Shown here one piece after another: positions 9,591 through 20,266 of a stretch of 64,000 bases of DNA (positions are counted from its first letter, which is position 1; every line of letters begins with the position of its first letter). The notes beneath the pieces were generated by a model that saw only the letters and a list, made by a program, of their open reading frames with translations, did no database searches and was not told where the DNA came from. The DNA is taken from the NCBI RefSeq assembly GCF_000166775.1, contig NC_014720.1, positions 707,501-771,500 on the forward strand, read 5' to 3'. The stretch comes from Caldicellulosiruptor kronotskyensis 2002 (GTDB lineage: Bacteria > Bacillota > Thermoanaerobacteria > Caldicellulosiruptorales > Caldicellulosiruptoraceae). The translations under genes and the position numbers were made by a program.

Positions 9591-11357
9591 ATGAAGGGAC
9601 ATGGTCAAATTTTAATTCCTTTAAAAGCATCTCTTCTCAATGAGAGTGAATTTTACAGAAGATTTGAGATAAATAGGAACTACATGCTTTCTCTAAAAAC
9701 TGAAAACTTACTTCAGAATTTCTACTTGGAATCTGGATTAGTAAGCTGGAGTTTTTTGCCACAAGATATTCATGGTGGTTGGGAGTCACCAACATGCCAA
9801 TTAAGAGGGCATTTTTTGGGACATTGGTTATCAGCAGCAGCAAAAATATATGCAAATTTTGGAGATGAAGAGATAAAAGGAAAGGCAGATTATATTATTA
9901 ATGAATTAGAGAAATGCCAAAGAGAAAATGGTGGAGAATGGGTAGGTTCCATTCCAGAAAAATATTTTGAGTGGATGGCACGCGGAAAGTATGTATGGGC
10001 ACCACACTATACTGTCCATAAAACCTTTATGGGACTTGTAGATATGTATAAGTATGCGTCAAATCAAAAAGCATTAGAAATAGCAGATAAATGGGCTAAT
10101 TGGTTTTATAGATGGAGTGGACAATTTTCACGGGAAAAGATGGACGATATTCTCGATTATGAAACTGGTGGTATGCTTGAGATTTGGGCAGAACTATATG
10201 ATATAACAAAAGACAGTAAATATAAAGATTTAATGGAACGTTATTACAGAGGTCGCTTATTTGACAGATTATTAATGGGTGAAGATGTATTAACAGGTAA
10301 ACATGCAAATACTACTATACCAGAGATACATGGAGCGGCGAGAGTATGGGAAATTACAGGAGAAGAAAAGTTTAGAAAAATAGTTGAATCTTATTGGAAG
10401 GAAGCAGTGGATGAACGGGGGTATTTTTGCACGGGTGGGCAGACATTAGGAGAAGTTTGGACACCTAAGCAAAAAATAAAAAATTATCTTGGAACAACAA
10501 ATCAAGAGCATTGTGTAGTTTATAATATGATACGCTTGGCTGAATTTCTGTTTAGATGGACAGGGGATAAGAGATATAGCGATTATATAGAAAGAAATAT
10601 TTATAATGGATTGTTTGCTCAACAGAGGCTAAAAGATGGAATGGTCACATATTATCTTCCGCTAATGCCAGGTAGTCAAAAGAGATGGGGAACACCAACA
10701 AATGATTTTTGGTGTTGTCATGGGACGTTGGTGCAAGCACATACTATTTACAATGATCTAATCTATTACAAGAGCCAAAATGGGATAGTAATAAGCCAGT
10801 TTATACCTTCTTCTGTAACTTGGAAAGATGACAAAGGAAACGACATTACAATAACTCAATACTTTGAAAGAAAACATGGAAGTTTTGCCTATACAGCAGA
10901 AAAGGATGAAATATATATAGAGATTCAATGTAAGAGTCCTGTAGAATTTGAGCTTGCAATAAGAAAACCTTGGTGGGCTAAGAAAGTAGAAATAGAAATA
11001 AACGGAAACTCATATTATGCTGCTGACGATTCTCCATACATCCAATTAACGCAAAGATGGAACAATGAGAAGATAAAGATTACTTTCTACAAAGCAGTTG
11101 AGACTTGTTCGATGCCAGATGATCCGCAGCAAGTAGCTTTCATGATAGGTCCTGTTGTATTAGCAGGACTTTGTGAAAGGAGAAGGAAGATCTATATTGG
11201 TGAAAGAAAGATAGAAGAGATAATTGTACCAATTGATAAAAGAGGTTATGGACCGTTATTATATACAACTCAAGGTCAGATTGAGGATATATTCTTTTTA
11301 CCACTTTGTTACATTGATCAAGAAAAATATACCGTATACTTTTTAATTGATGAATAG
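9591..11357 (+). CDS. GH127 beta-L-arabinofuranosidase-like glycosidase
   Basis: 588 residues, cytoplasmic, ATG start after AGGGGAG. The N-terminal (alpha/alpha)6 barrel has QLRGHFLGHWLSA and the substrate-site YTVHKTFMGL region. The zinc/cysteine catalytic set of GH127 (formerly DUF1680) is visible: Glu306 and Cys308 in NQEHC, and the Cys375-Cys376 pair in FWCCHGT. These correspond to Glu338, Cys340, Cys417 (nucleophile) and Cys418 of Bifidobacterium HypBA1. GH127 enzymes release beta-L-arabinofuranose from hydroxyproline arabinans or plant side chains; one known branch acts on a branched acidic sugar of rhamnogalacturonan II. Which of these applies here cannot be told. Downstream lies the transposon scar that separates it from GH51. 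Confidence 0.88.
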   Translation: MKGHGQILIPLKASLLNESEFYRRFEINRNYMLSLKTENLLQNFYLESGLVSWSFLPQDIHGGWESPTCQLRGHFLGHWLSAAAKIYANFGDEEIKGKADYIINELEKCQRENGGEWVGSIPEKYFEWMARGKYVWAPHYTVHKTFMGLVDMYKYASNQKALEIADKWANWFYRWSGQFSREKMDDILDYETGGMLEIWAELYDITKDSKYKDLMERYYRGRLFDRLLMGEDVLTGKHANTTIPEIHGAARVWEITGEEKFRKIVESYWKEAVDERGYFCTGGQTLGEVWTPKQKIKNYLGTTNQEHCVVYNMIRLAEFLFRWTGDKRYSDYIERNIYNGLFAQQRLKDGMVTYYLPLMPGSQKRWGTPTNDFWCCHGTLVQAHTIYNDLIYYKSQNGIVISQFIPSSVTWKDDKGNDITITQYFERKHGSFAYTAEKDEIYIEIQCKSPVEFELAIRKPWWAKKVEIEINGNSYYAADDSPYIQLTQRWNNEKIKITFYKAVETCSMPDDPQQVAFMIGPVVLAGLCERRRKIYIGERKIEEIIVPIDKRGYGPLLYTTQGQIEDIFFLPLCYIDQEKYTVYFLIDE

Positions 11358-11401
11358 GCCAAACACAACATGAATACTGTGCTTAGGATTTTGTCAAAAG
11401 A

Positions 11402-11565
11402 AAGTTCAGGATTAGCTTTTTGATGTATTTTTCAAGAAAGATTGAATGAATTTAGGGTTGTTTTCACGGACCTGTGGGGCGATGCCAGTTGTATCAAAGA
11501 TTAAGGTTGAAGCAAGTTCAGGAGATTGTTAGAGAAAAATATTGTGTACATGGATTGAGATATTA
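11402..11565 (-). pseudogene. fragment of a DDE transposase related to the one at 11898-13307
   Basis: This stretch matches roughly 12766-12926, the middle of the neighbouring transposase gene, at about three quarters identity by eye. It has small gaps and no open frame. It is a remnant of a second, related element. It stops exactly where the first copy of a 38-bp direct repeat begins. Confidence 0.65.
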
Positions 11566-11603
11566 TTGAGCGTTTCTGCAAAAGGCTAATAAAACAATTC
11601 TAA
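11566..11603 (+). repeat. 38-bp direct repeat, copy 1
   Basis: Begins TTGAGCGTTTCTGCAAAAGG and matches 13421-13458 at 37 of 38 positions, in the same orientation. It abuts the transposase fragment on its left. The pair brackets the transposase pseudogene. Confidence 0.9.
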
Positions 11604-11897
11604 TAGGCGTTTGCAAAATGGGTGGTGATTGAAGGTAAGAGATGCCAATACTAACATGAAATACAATCAAGATACAAAAAGAAAAGCAAAATGATAACCA
11701 AATATTATCAATACCAACAAGATTAATCAGCAACAAACATATGACGAAAATTAACAACTTTAAAAAAGACAATAGTACCCTAAACCTTCTAAACTTCTTG
11801 ATTTTAGAAGGCTAAATAAAAAACAAAACCATAAATTTTTTGTAGGTCAATTATTCAATAAAAATAGTGGTTTTAAGCGATAAGTTTTTTGAGTTTG

Positions 11898-13307
11898 TTA
11901 AGCTTTTTGATAGTCAATAAAGAAGCAATAAAGCTTAATGTTGTGAGCGAGGATAAACAAGAGCGAAAAAGTAATGGCAGATAGCAAGAAATCAGAGAAA
12001 ATAGAAATATGGTCATAAGTAGAGATAGTATCAGAACCCATGTAGGATTTTAAGTGGTAAATAGTCTGCTCTACAGCGACACGTTTTTTGTAGAGGTCTA
12101 AAAACTCTTGAGAATTTCTGTTTATACCTGGGAAAGAGCGAAAATCGTCAGGGTAAGTGTAGAACATTCTACCTGATTTAGAGGTAGTACAAGGTTGAGG
12201 GCAAGAGCAGACACGTTTGCCATCTTTGTATTGTGACATAGGGCAAGTCCATTTAAGGCGCAAAGAGCGATTTTTACCCTGACATTTGCCTTCAGGTTTA
12301 AAAGGTTGATTGAACTTTTTACAAGAAGAAGCACCATCCTCAGAAATAACGATATTGGGGTCTGATGTAGGTGTAGTATTTTTAGAAGCTCTTGTATTTA
12401 GAGGGATAACGATTTTGGAGAAGTTAAAAGTATTTTTTAAAGTGGAGTATATGTTGTGGGAATCCAAAGCACTGTCAGCGATTGATGGTAGAGAAATTAT
12501 TGGGGATGTAGGAGAATAGAGTTTCGAGCGAAGGAATTAAAGCGGCAGAAGTCGGAGATAGCTTTTTCTTGATGTGGGTCAGAGGAAGTAGAATCATAGT
12601 TAAATAGGGGAACTAAAGCTAAAGGGATACCAGAAGCATTTGTAATGACAGCAAATTTCAAAGCCCAGCAGAAATGGCAATTTGTGAACATAAGACGGAT
12701 ATTGGAATTGGCAGCAGCAGTTTTGGGCAGAGAAGAATAAACAGCAGAAGTAGACTTTTTCAGAGGGAAGTTCAGGGTTAGCTTTTGAGGTATTTTTCAG
12801 CAGTAGATGAATGAATTTAGGATTGTTTTCACGAACCTTTGGGACAATACCTGTTGTGTCGAAGATTAAGATTGAAGAATCTTGAGGGTATTGTTGGATG
12901 GCAAGATTGTGTGCATGGATAGAGATATTTTGAAAAAGTTTGTGGATTTCACTGTTAAATAGTTTTCTGAAGCGAGAGAAAGTAGAAATAGAGGGGACAT
13001 TGCCATTTAAGTTACAAAATAAACGGAGTTCATAGGAGTTAAGAAGAACAGCGCGAAGCTGTGTAAGGGTATTTAGTTTGAGTAATTTTTGGACAAGGAA
13101 GCACAGAAGCATAGATTCTAAGGAGAAGTATCTATGCTTGCCAAAGTGTTTATAGTAAGCATTGTAGAAAGAAGAAGGTATGTAGTTTGACAAGTCGATG
13201 AATTTATTGAACAAGCCCAAGAGGCTTTCAGGCTTGTAGAAAGCCAAAGCCTTTAGGTGGGAGAATAAATCTAAAAATGAAAGTTGTTTAGGTTTGGTGT
13301 TGAACAT
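11898..13307 (-). pseudogene. DDE transposase pseudogene with two frameshifts
   Basis: Reading leftward from ATG at 13307 (ribosome site GAGGAGGG), the frame encodes an N-terminal domain and the first catalytic Asp region (LIFDTTGIVPKVREN). Homology leaves this frame near 12750, continues in a second frame (CHFCWALKFAVITNASGIPL) to about 12530, then returns to the original frame for ADSALDSHNIYS, a Cys-rich segment, and LYKKRVAVEQTIYHLKSYMG, which carries the final Glu. The two shifts are opposite in sign, and the original frame has a stop inside the out-of-frame section, so full-length protein is not expected. About 470 residues would be intact. It belongs to the IS4/IS5/IS1182-like DDE group; I cannot name the family with certainty. 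Confidence 0.85.
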
Positions 13308-13313
13308 TTTGGA

Positions 13314-13376
13314 ACCCTCCTCATAGTAGAAGATTTGTTTTATATAATCATATTTTACTACAATTATGAGGAGGGT
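13314..13376 (-). repeat. 12-bp perfect inverted repeat overlapping the transposase ribosome site
   Basis: ACCCTCCTCATA (13314-13325) is exactly complementary to TATGAGGAGGGT (13365-13376), with 39 bases between. The inner arm holds the transposase Shine-Dalgarno on the minus strand. A transcript entering from outside would fold and hide the ribosome site, a known device for limiting transposase made by read-through. Part of an element end is another possibility. Confidence 0.7.
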
Positions 13377-13410
13377 GACCAGACTTTTTTTATTCTATGT
13401 AAAGCTTGAT

Positions 13411-14996
<1,586 letters not shown>

Positions 14997-15014
14997 TTGC
15001 ATTGCAAAGCTAAG

Positions 15015-15066
15015 CAAGACAGCTTCTTAAAGAGTATAAAATTTAAGAAGCTGTCTTGTTTGTTTT
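15015..15066 (+). terminator. intrinsic terminator after GH51
   Basis: A 17-bp perfect stem (15015-15031 with 15042-15058), 10-base loop, then the T-rich tail TTTGTTTT. It cleanly separates GH51 from the GH4 operon. Confidence 0.9.
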
Positions 15067-15160
15067 ATAAAATCTGATAGAAGTTTCAAAATTATAAGAA
15101 TTTAAATACAGCGGCCGAAAGGTTAAAATAAAAGATATATTTATGGAAGGAGATGAGGGT

Positions 15161-16477
15161 ATGCTCAAAATAGCTATCATAGGGGCGGGAAGTGGAGTTT
15201 TCACAAGGAACTTAGTAAGAGACATTTTGTCATATCCAGAGCTAAGAGACTCTACAATAGCGCTTATGGACATTGACAGTATAAGGCTTGAATTTATGAG
15301 AAAAGCTCTGCAAAAGCTCATTGAACAGGAAAAGTATCCTACTAAACTTGAAGCTACAACTGATAGAAAAGAGGCTTTAAAAGGTGCAAAATATGTTATT
15401 GTCACAATACAGGTTGGAGGTTTAAAACCTTTCGAGTATGACATTTACATTCCTCTAAAATACGGTGTAAAACAGGCAGTTGGCGATACAATAGGTCCAG
15501 GTGGAGTTTTCAGAGCTCTTAGAACAATACCGGTTTTGCTTGATATTGCAAAGGACATGGAAGAGCTGTGTCCTGACGCACTTTTGCTCAATTATGTAAA
15601 TCCAATGGCAATGAATTGCTGGGCGTTAAACAAGGCTACGAATATAAAAAATGTAGGACTTTGTCATAGTGTTCATGGAACTGCTGAATTTTTAGCAAAG
15701 ATTATTGGGGCGAAAATGGAAGAGGTTTCATACTTATGCGCAGGTATAAACCACATGGCGTGGTTTTTAAAATTTGAGTGGAATGGAAAAGATGCATATC
15801 CTCTTATAAGAGAAAAAGCAAATGACCCCGAAATCTATACACAGGATGTTACAAAATTCGAGATACTAAAACATTTTGGATATTATGTTTCAGAGTCAAG
15901 TTTTCACATGTCTGAATATGTTCCCTATTTTAGGAAGAGCGACGATTGGATAAATAAAATCCATAGAACACATTCATGGCACAAAGAACATTACAATGGT
16001 ATGTATTTGCATTGCTGCTTAGATGCTGCGAAAACTTTGCTTGAGGACCTAAAAAAAATGGCAGAGGCAGACTACATCGACCCGAAAAGAAGTAACGAAT
16101 ATTGTGCAACTATCATCCATTCTATAGAGACAAATACTCCAAGTGTGATAAATGGTAATGTTGAGAACAAGGGTTTGATAAAAAATTTGCCTGAAGGATG
16201 CTGTGTTGAAGTGCCATGCTTGGTTGACAAAAATGGTATTCAGCCAACTTATGTGGGAGATCTACCACCACAGCTTGCAGCTTTGAATAGAACAAATATA
16301 AACGTTCAAGAGCTAACTGTTCTTGCTGCTTTGACAGGTGATAGGGAAGCAGTTTATCATGCAATTATGATGGACCCTCTCACAAGCGCTGTTTTAGATT
16401 TGGATGAAATACGCAAGATGGTAGATGAGATGTTTGAAGCTGAAAAAGAATGGTTACCAGAAAAGTTTTACAAATAA
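15161..16477 (+). CDS. GH4 NAD-dependent alpha-galactosidase-like glycosidase (MelA type)
   Basis: 438 residues from ATG 15161, preferred over ATG 15143 because AAGGAG lies 7 bases before it. The N-terminal Rossmann fold (IAIIGAGSGVFTRNLVRDIL) binds NAD. GH4 metal ligands appear as Cys168 in CHSVHGT and His198 in GINHM. GDTIGPGGVFRALRTIP, LNYVNPMAMN and GCCVEVPCLVDKNGIQPT resemble E. coli MelA far more than the Bacillus alpha-galacturonidase LplD. The enzyme uses NAD, Mn2+ and reducing conditions in a redox-elimination mechanism, so it must act in the cytoplasm. It leads the second half of the island, 21 bases before a GH31 gene. Alpha-galactosidase is likely; alpha-glucosidase or galacturonidase is possible. 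Confidence 0.87.
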   Translation: MLKIAIIGAGSGVFTRNLVRDILSYPELRDSTIALMDIDSIRLEFMRKALQKLIEQEKYPTKLEATTDRKEALKGAKYVIVTIQVGGLKPFEYDIYIPLKYGVKQAVGDTIGPGGVFRALRTIPVLLDIAKDMEELCPDALLLNYVNPMAMNCWALNKATNIKNVGLCHSVHGTAEFLAKIIGAKMEEVSYLCAGINHMAWFLKFEWNGKDAYPLIREKANDPEIYTQDVTKFEILKHFGYYVSESSFHMSEYVPYFRKSDDWINKIHRTHSWHKEHYNGMYLHCCLDAAKTLLEDLKKMAEADYIDPKRSNEYCATIIHSIETNTPSVINGNVENKGLIKNLPEGCCVEVPCLVDKNGIQPTYVGDLPPQLAALNRTNINVQELTVLAALTGDREAVYHAIMMDPLTSAVLDLDEIRKMVDEMFEAEKEWLPEKFYK

Positions 16478-16498
16478 AGGGGAATGAGGTGAAAACAA

Positions 16499-18484
16499 AT
16501 GGCAAGGATTTTCTTGGTTCATGGAGATAGATTGATAAGTAAATACGATAAGGAAATACTGTGGATTGAAGCATGGGGCAAAAACAGTTTGCGAGTTCGT
16601 GCAACACACGAAGGAAGTATGCCAGAAAATGATTGGGCTTTGTCACCAAAAACCAAAATTGGTGGTAATAATATAGAAATCAAAATTTTGGACAATAGAG
16701 GAATAATAAAAAACGGTAATATATATGCTGTAATTGAGCCAAGTGGGGATATTAAGTTTTACAACAACGAAAACAAAATTATATTGCAAGAATATACTTC
16801 AAAATTCGCTGCAGGACTGCGCAAAAGAGGACGTGAATTTCAGCCCATATTAGGGGGCAGTTATCGATTAACTGTTCGTTTTGAATCAGAGCCTAATGAA
16901 AAGCTTTATGGAATGGGACAATATCAGCAACCATTTTTAAATTTAAAAGGCTGCGCATTAGAACTTGCACATAGGAATTCTCAATCAAGTGTTCCATTTT
17001 TAGTTTCAAACATTGGATATGGTTTTTTATGGAACAATCCAGCAATTGGAAAGGTCGTATTTGGCAAGAACATAACTGAGTGGGAAGCATATGTAACCAA
17101 AATTATGGATTATTGGATAACAGCAGGAAATACTCCTGCTGAAATTTTAGAACAATACATGGAAGTAACAGGAACACCTCCAATGATGCCCGACTATGCA
17201 ATGGGGTTTTGGCAAAGTAAACTAAGATATAGAAATGCTCAAGAGTTAATGGATATAGCATATGAATACAAAAAGCGAAATCTTCCTCTTGATGTAATAG
17301 TAATTGATTTTTTCCATTGGCCACATCAGGGAGATTGGAAATTTGATGAAGATTACTGGCCTTATCCAGAAAAAATGGTTGAAGAGCTCAGAAAAATGGG
17401 TATTGAAGTAATGGTATCTATATGGCCGACTGTTGAAAAAGAAAGCGAAAATTATGAAGAGATGTTTTCTAAGGGCTTACTTATAAGTACTGACCGAGGA
17501 CCGCGAGTAACTATGCAGTTTGTCAATGACACTCTTTTTGTTGATATGACTAATCCCGAAGCACGTGAATTTATGTGGGGAAAAGTCAAAGAAAATTATT
17601 TTTCAAAAGGTATTAAAATGTACTGGCTTGATGAAGCCGAACCAGAATTCCATAAATATGAATTTGATAATTATCGATATTATTTGGGACCATGTTTAGA
17701 AATAGGAAATATTTATCCTCTATTGTATGCAAAAACTTTTTATGATGGATTGAAAAAGGAAGGTATAGAAAACATAATTAACTTAATTCGTTGTGCTTGG
17801 GCTGGTTCCCAACGCTATGGAGTGGTTGTGTGGTCGGGGGATATTGCATCTACATTTGAGTCATTGAGAAATCAAGTTGCATGTGGCTTAAATATGGCAA
17901 TGGCGGGAATACCCTGGTGGACAAGTGACATAGGAGGTTTCTATGGTGGCGATCCAGAGGATCCTTCTTTCAGAGAGTTGATAATCAGATGGTTTCAATT
18001 TGGAGCATTTTGTCCTGTATTTCGGCTGCATGGTGATAGAAAGCCTTATATTCCACCGACGAGTAATAAAGGTGGTGGGAGAATGGGTTCTGGAGGGCCC
18101 AATGAGGTTTGGAGCTATGGAGAAGAAGCTTACGAAATTTTCAAGAAGTATCTCACTATACGTGAAAAACTTAAACCGTATATTAAAAGACAAATGTTAC
18201 TCACACATAAAAAAGGAACACCAATTATGCGACCTCTGTTTTATGATTTCCCCTTTGATACAAAATCATGGGAAATAGAAGATGAATTTATGTTTGGTCC
18301 AGATATATTGTTAGCTCCTGTGTTATATGAAGGCATGAGAGAAAGAACTGTTTATCTACCTGAAGGTGCTTACTGGAGAGAGTGGGAAACAGGAAAAGTA
18401 TATGAAGGTGGAAAAGAAATTATTTGCCAAGCTCCTTTAACTACAATACCAATTTTTATACGGGATGGAGTTGTGTTGTTCTAA
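16499..18484 (+). CDS. GH31 alpha-xylosidase-like enzyme (Xyl31A/WLDEAEPE subgroup)
   Basis: 661 residues, no signal peptide, ATG start. The GH31 barrel has the nucleophile in MYWLDEAEPE (Asp378) and the acid/base in VVWSGD (Asp448), followed by GIPWWTSDIGGF. The CAWAGSQRYG motif before the acid/base is typical of xyloglucan alpha-xylosidases such as Cellvibrio Xyl31A. This is a different GH31 subgroup from the KTDFGE enzymes at 752 and 38860. It lacks the PA14-like insert often found in secreted homologues, which fits a cytoplasmic enzyme. It is tightly coupled to GH4. The family is certain; the substrate is inferred from the motif similarity. Confidence 0.87.
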   Translation: MARIFLVHGDRLISKYDKEILWIEAWGKNSLRVRATHEGSMPENDWALSPKTKIGGNNIEIKILDNRGIIKNGNIYAVIEPSGDIKFYNNENKIILQEYTSKFAAGLRKRGREFQPILGGSYRLTVRFESEPNEKLYGMGQYQQPFLNLKGCALELAHRNSQSSVPFLVSNIGYGFLWNNPAIGKVVFGKNITEWEAYVTKIMDYWITAGNTPAEILEQYMEVTGTPPMMPDYAMGFWQSKLRYRNAQELMDIAYEYKKRNLPLDVIVIDFFHWPHQGDWKFDEDYWPYPEKMVEELRKMGIEVMVSIWPTVEKESENYEEMFSKGLLISTDRGPRVTMQFVNDTLFVDMTNPEAREFMWGKVKENYFSKGIKMYWLDEAEPEFHKYEFDNYRYYLGPCLEIGNIYPLLYAKTFYDGLKKEGIENIINLIRCAWAGSQRYGVVVWSGDIASTFESLRNQVACGLNMAMAGIPWWTSDIGGFYGGDPEDPSFRELIIRWFQFGAFCPVFRLHGDRKPYIPPTSNKGGGRMGSGGPNEVWSYGEEAYEIFKKYLTIREKLKPYIKRQMLLTHKKGTPIMRPLFYDFPFDTKSWEIEDEFMFGPDILLAPVLYEGMRERTVYLPEGAYWREWETGKVYEGGKEIICQAPLTTIPIFIRDGVVLF

Positions 18485-18714
18485 ATTATAAACAGTTGGA
18501 TTTGTAAACAAAAAAAGGTTTTGCATAAACAAAATATTTTGAGGTAATGTACAAAGCCTTTTAATTTTCTTCGTCATACTCTTTTCATAAAAATATTTAA
18601 TCTGAAGCCATAGCTTTAAGCTGGGTATGATAATTAGTTGTATAGTCAAAACCATACACTAGGATGTTTGGAGCTATGGTCTACAATAATCATACTACAA
18701 AGAGAGGGATTTAT

Positions 18715-20229
18715 ATGTTAAGAAGAGCAGTTACAGAAAATGGAATAGTAGAAGGGCTTCCTGCATCTGACCCGAGGATAACAGTGTTCAAAGGAATTCC
18801 TTTTGCAGCGCCTCCTGTGGGCAAATTAAGATGGAAGCCACCGCAGCCATGTAAGAATTGGGAGGGTGTTTACAAAGCTTATACTTTTGCACCCATTTCA
18901 ATTCAAGCTACACCAGGATTAGATCCAAATAATATTTACACAAAAGAGTGGCACGTTGATCCTAATGTACCTATGAGTGAAGATTGTTTGTATTTAAATG
19001 TATGGACACCTGCAAAACACCCTGATGAAAAATTACCAGTAATGATTTGGTTTTTTGGTGGAGGCTTACAGGTTGGTTACACTTCAGAGATGGAGTTTGA
19101 TGGTGAACGCATAGCAAGGAGAGGAATTGTGTTTGTAAGTGTAAATTATCGATTAAATGTATTTGGCTTTTTTGCGCATCCTGAGATTTCAGAAGAGAAC
19201 AAGGATGGGCCGAAAGCTAATTTTGGATTATTAGATCAGTTGGCAGGAATAGAATGGGTAAGACGAAATATTTCGGCTTTTGGAGGTGATCCAAACAATA
19301 TCACTATATTTGGACAATCTGCAGGTGGAGGCTGTGTTACTGCACATGTTACATCACCTGTTAGCAGAGGGTTATTTCAGAGAGCCATTATACAAAGTGG
19401 AGGTGGGTTTGCACCGCGTTTCAATCAGGGGTATCCCACATTAAGTGAAGCTGAGAAGATGGGAGAAGAATTCTTCAAGTTTTTAGGAGTTAAGAACCTG
19501 GATGAGGCAAGGAGCATAGATGCAAGGGTTATTTTTGAGAAATCCGAAGAATTTGGTTATAGATGGGGATTTGTAAAAGATGGGGTTTATATAGTTGATG
19601 ATCCTGTAAGGCTTATTGTAAAAGGAAATTGGCATAAAATACCTTTGATAATGGGACATACGGCAAATGAGTTTATAGAGAAACCAAATGTTGAAACAAT
19701 AGAAGAATTCAAAGAGTATGCATACAAGAAATTTGGTGAAGATGCCGATGAATATATTAGACTATGTACTGAAGGAAGCGATGATATTGCTCAAATAAGG
19801 GAAAAAGGTACAATTAATATGTTTGAGATTGGGAATCTAATGTGGTGTGAACATAATGCAAAAACCAAAGATACAACCATTTATTGTTATTGCTTTGATC
19901 CAGAGGTACCAGGTGATGATGCAGGTGCATTTCATTCATCTGAACTATGGTTTGTTTTTGAAACCTTAGCAAAATGTTGGAGACCTTTTGTGGGTAAACA
20001 TTATGATTTAGCAAGGCAGATGTGTAACTATTGGACAAATTTTGCTAAAAAGGGTGATCCTAATGGAAATGATGCAGATGGCACTCCAATGCCAGAGTGG
20101 AGACCTTATACTGAAGAGGAACCATTTGTAATGTTGTTTGGGGACAAACCATGTAAAGATCCAAACAGGCCCACTGAACTTATGAAGATTATGGTGAGAC
20201 ATCTTTTTAAAAAGTTAAAAATAGATTAA
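18715..20229 (+). CDS. type B carboxylesterase
   Basis: 504 residues from ATG 18715, which has AGAGAGG about 7 bases before it; an ATG at 18664 lacks a ribosome site. The alpha/beta-hydrolase shows EDCLYLNVWTP, the oxyanion-hole segment FFGGG, and the nucleophile elbow FGQSAGG (Ser202). Glu319 in HTANEF and His407 in AFHSSELWF are the likely remaining triad members. The family usually has GESAGG; here Gln replaces Glu. No signal peptide is present, so it works inside the cell. Its place among glycosidases suggests removal of acetyl or other acyl esters from imported oligosaccharides, which would otherwise block the exo-glycosidases. That role is inference. Confidence 0.85.
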   Translation: MLRRAVTENGIVEGLPASDPRITVFKGIPFAAPPVGKLRWKPPQPCKNWEGVYKAYTFAPISIQATPGLDPNNIYTKEWHVDPNVPMSEDCLYLNVWTPAKHPDEKLPVMIWFFGGGLQVGYTSEMEFDGERIARRGIVFVSVNYRLNVFGFFAHPEISEENKDGPKANFGLLDQLAGIEWVRRNISAFGGDPNNITIFGQSAGGGCVTAHVTSPVSRGLFQRAIIQSGGGFAPRFNQGYPTLSEAEKMGEEFFKFLGVKNLDEARSIDARVIFEKSEEFGYRWGFVKDGVYIVDDPVRLIVKGNWHKIPLIMGHTANEFIEKPNVETIEEFKEYAYKKFGEDADEYIRLCTEGSDDIAQIREKGTINMFEIGNLMWCEHNAKTKDTTIYCYCFDPEVPGDDAGAFHSSELWFVFETLAKCWRPFVGKHYDLARQMCNYWTNFAKKGDPNGNDADGTPMPEWRPYTEEEPFVMLFGDKPCKDPNRPTELMKIMVRHLFKKLKID

Positions 20230-20266
20230 TTTTGTTGAACCATTAAATGAGGAAGGAGTGGTGTGT

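Larger units (their letters stand above)
11604..13376 (-). mobile_element. degenerate insertion sequence around the transposase pseudogene
   Basis: The element contains the transposase pseudogene and 294 AT-rich bases (11604-11897) with no gene. A hairpin at 11825-11874 (AAAACCA/TGGTTTT), followed on the minus strand by T-rich sequence, may end the transposase transcript. I could not find matching terminal inverted repeats or a clear short target duplication, so its true ends are uncertain. Confidence 0.5.

Noticed and set aside
11563-11772. Leftward 69-codon hydrophobic frame in the transposon gap
   Set aside because: No ribosome site or recognisable domain. It covers the 38-bp repeat and AT-rich sequence, where hydrophobic frames arise by chance.
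12310-12519. Rightward 69-codon frame inside the transposase
   Set aside because: Antisense shadow of the pseudogene's catalytic region.
12530-12750. Programmed ribosomal frameshifting in the transposase
   Set aside because: Two opposite shifts would be needed and no slippery run with a following stem was found at the sites; decay or sequencing error is simpler.
15143-15160. Upstream ATG for the GH4 gene
   Set aside because: The ribosome site AAGGAG lies after this ATG and is properly spaced for ATG 15161.
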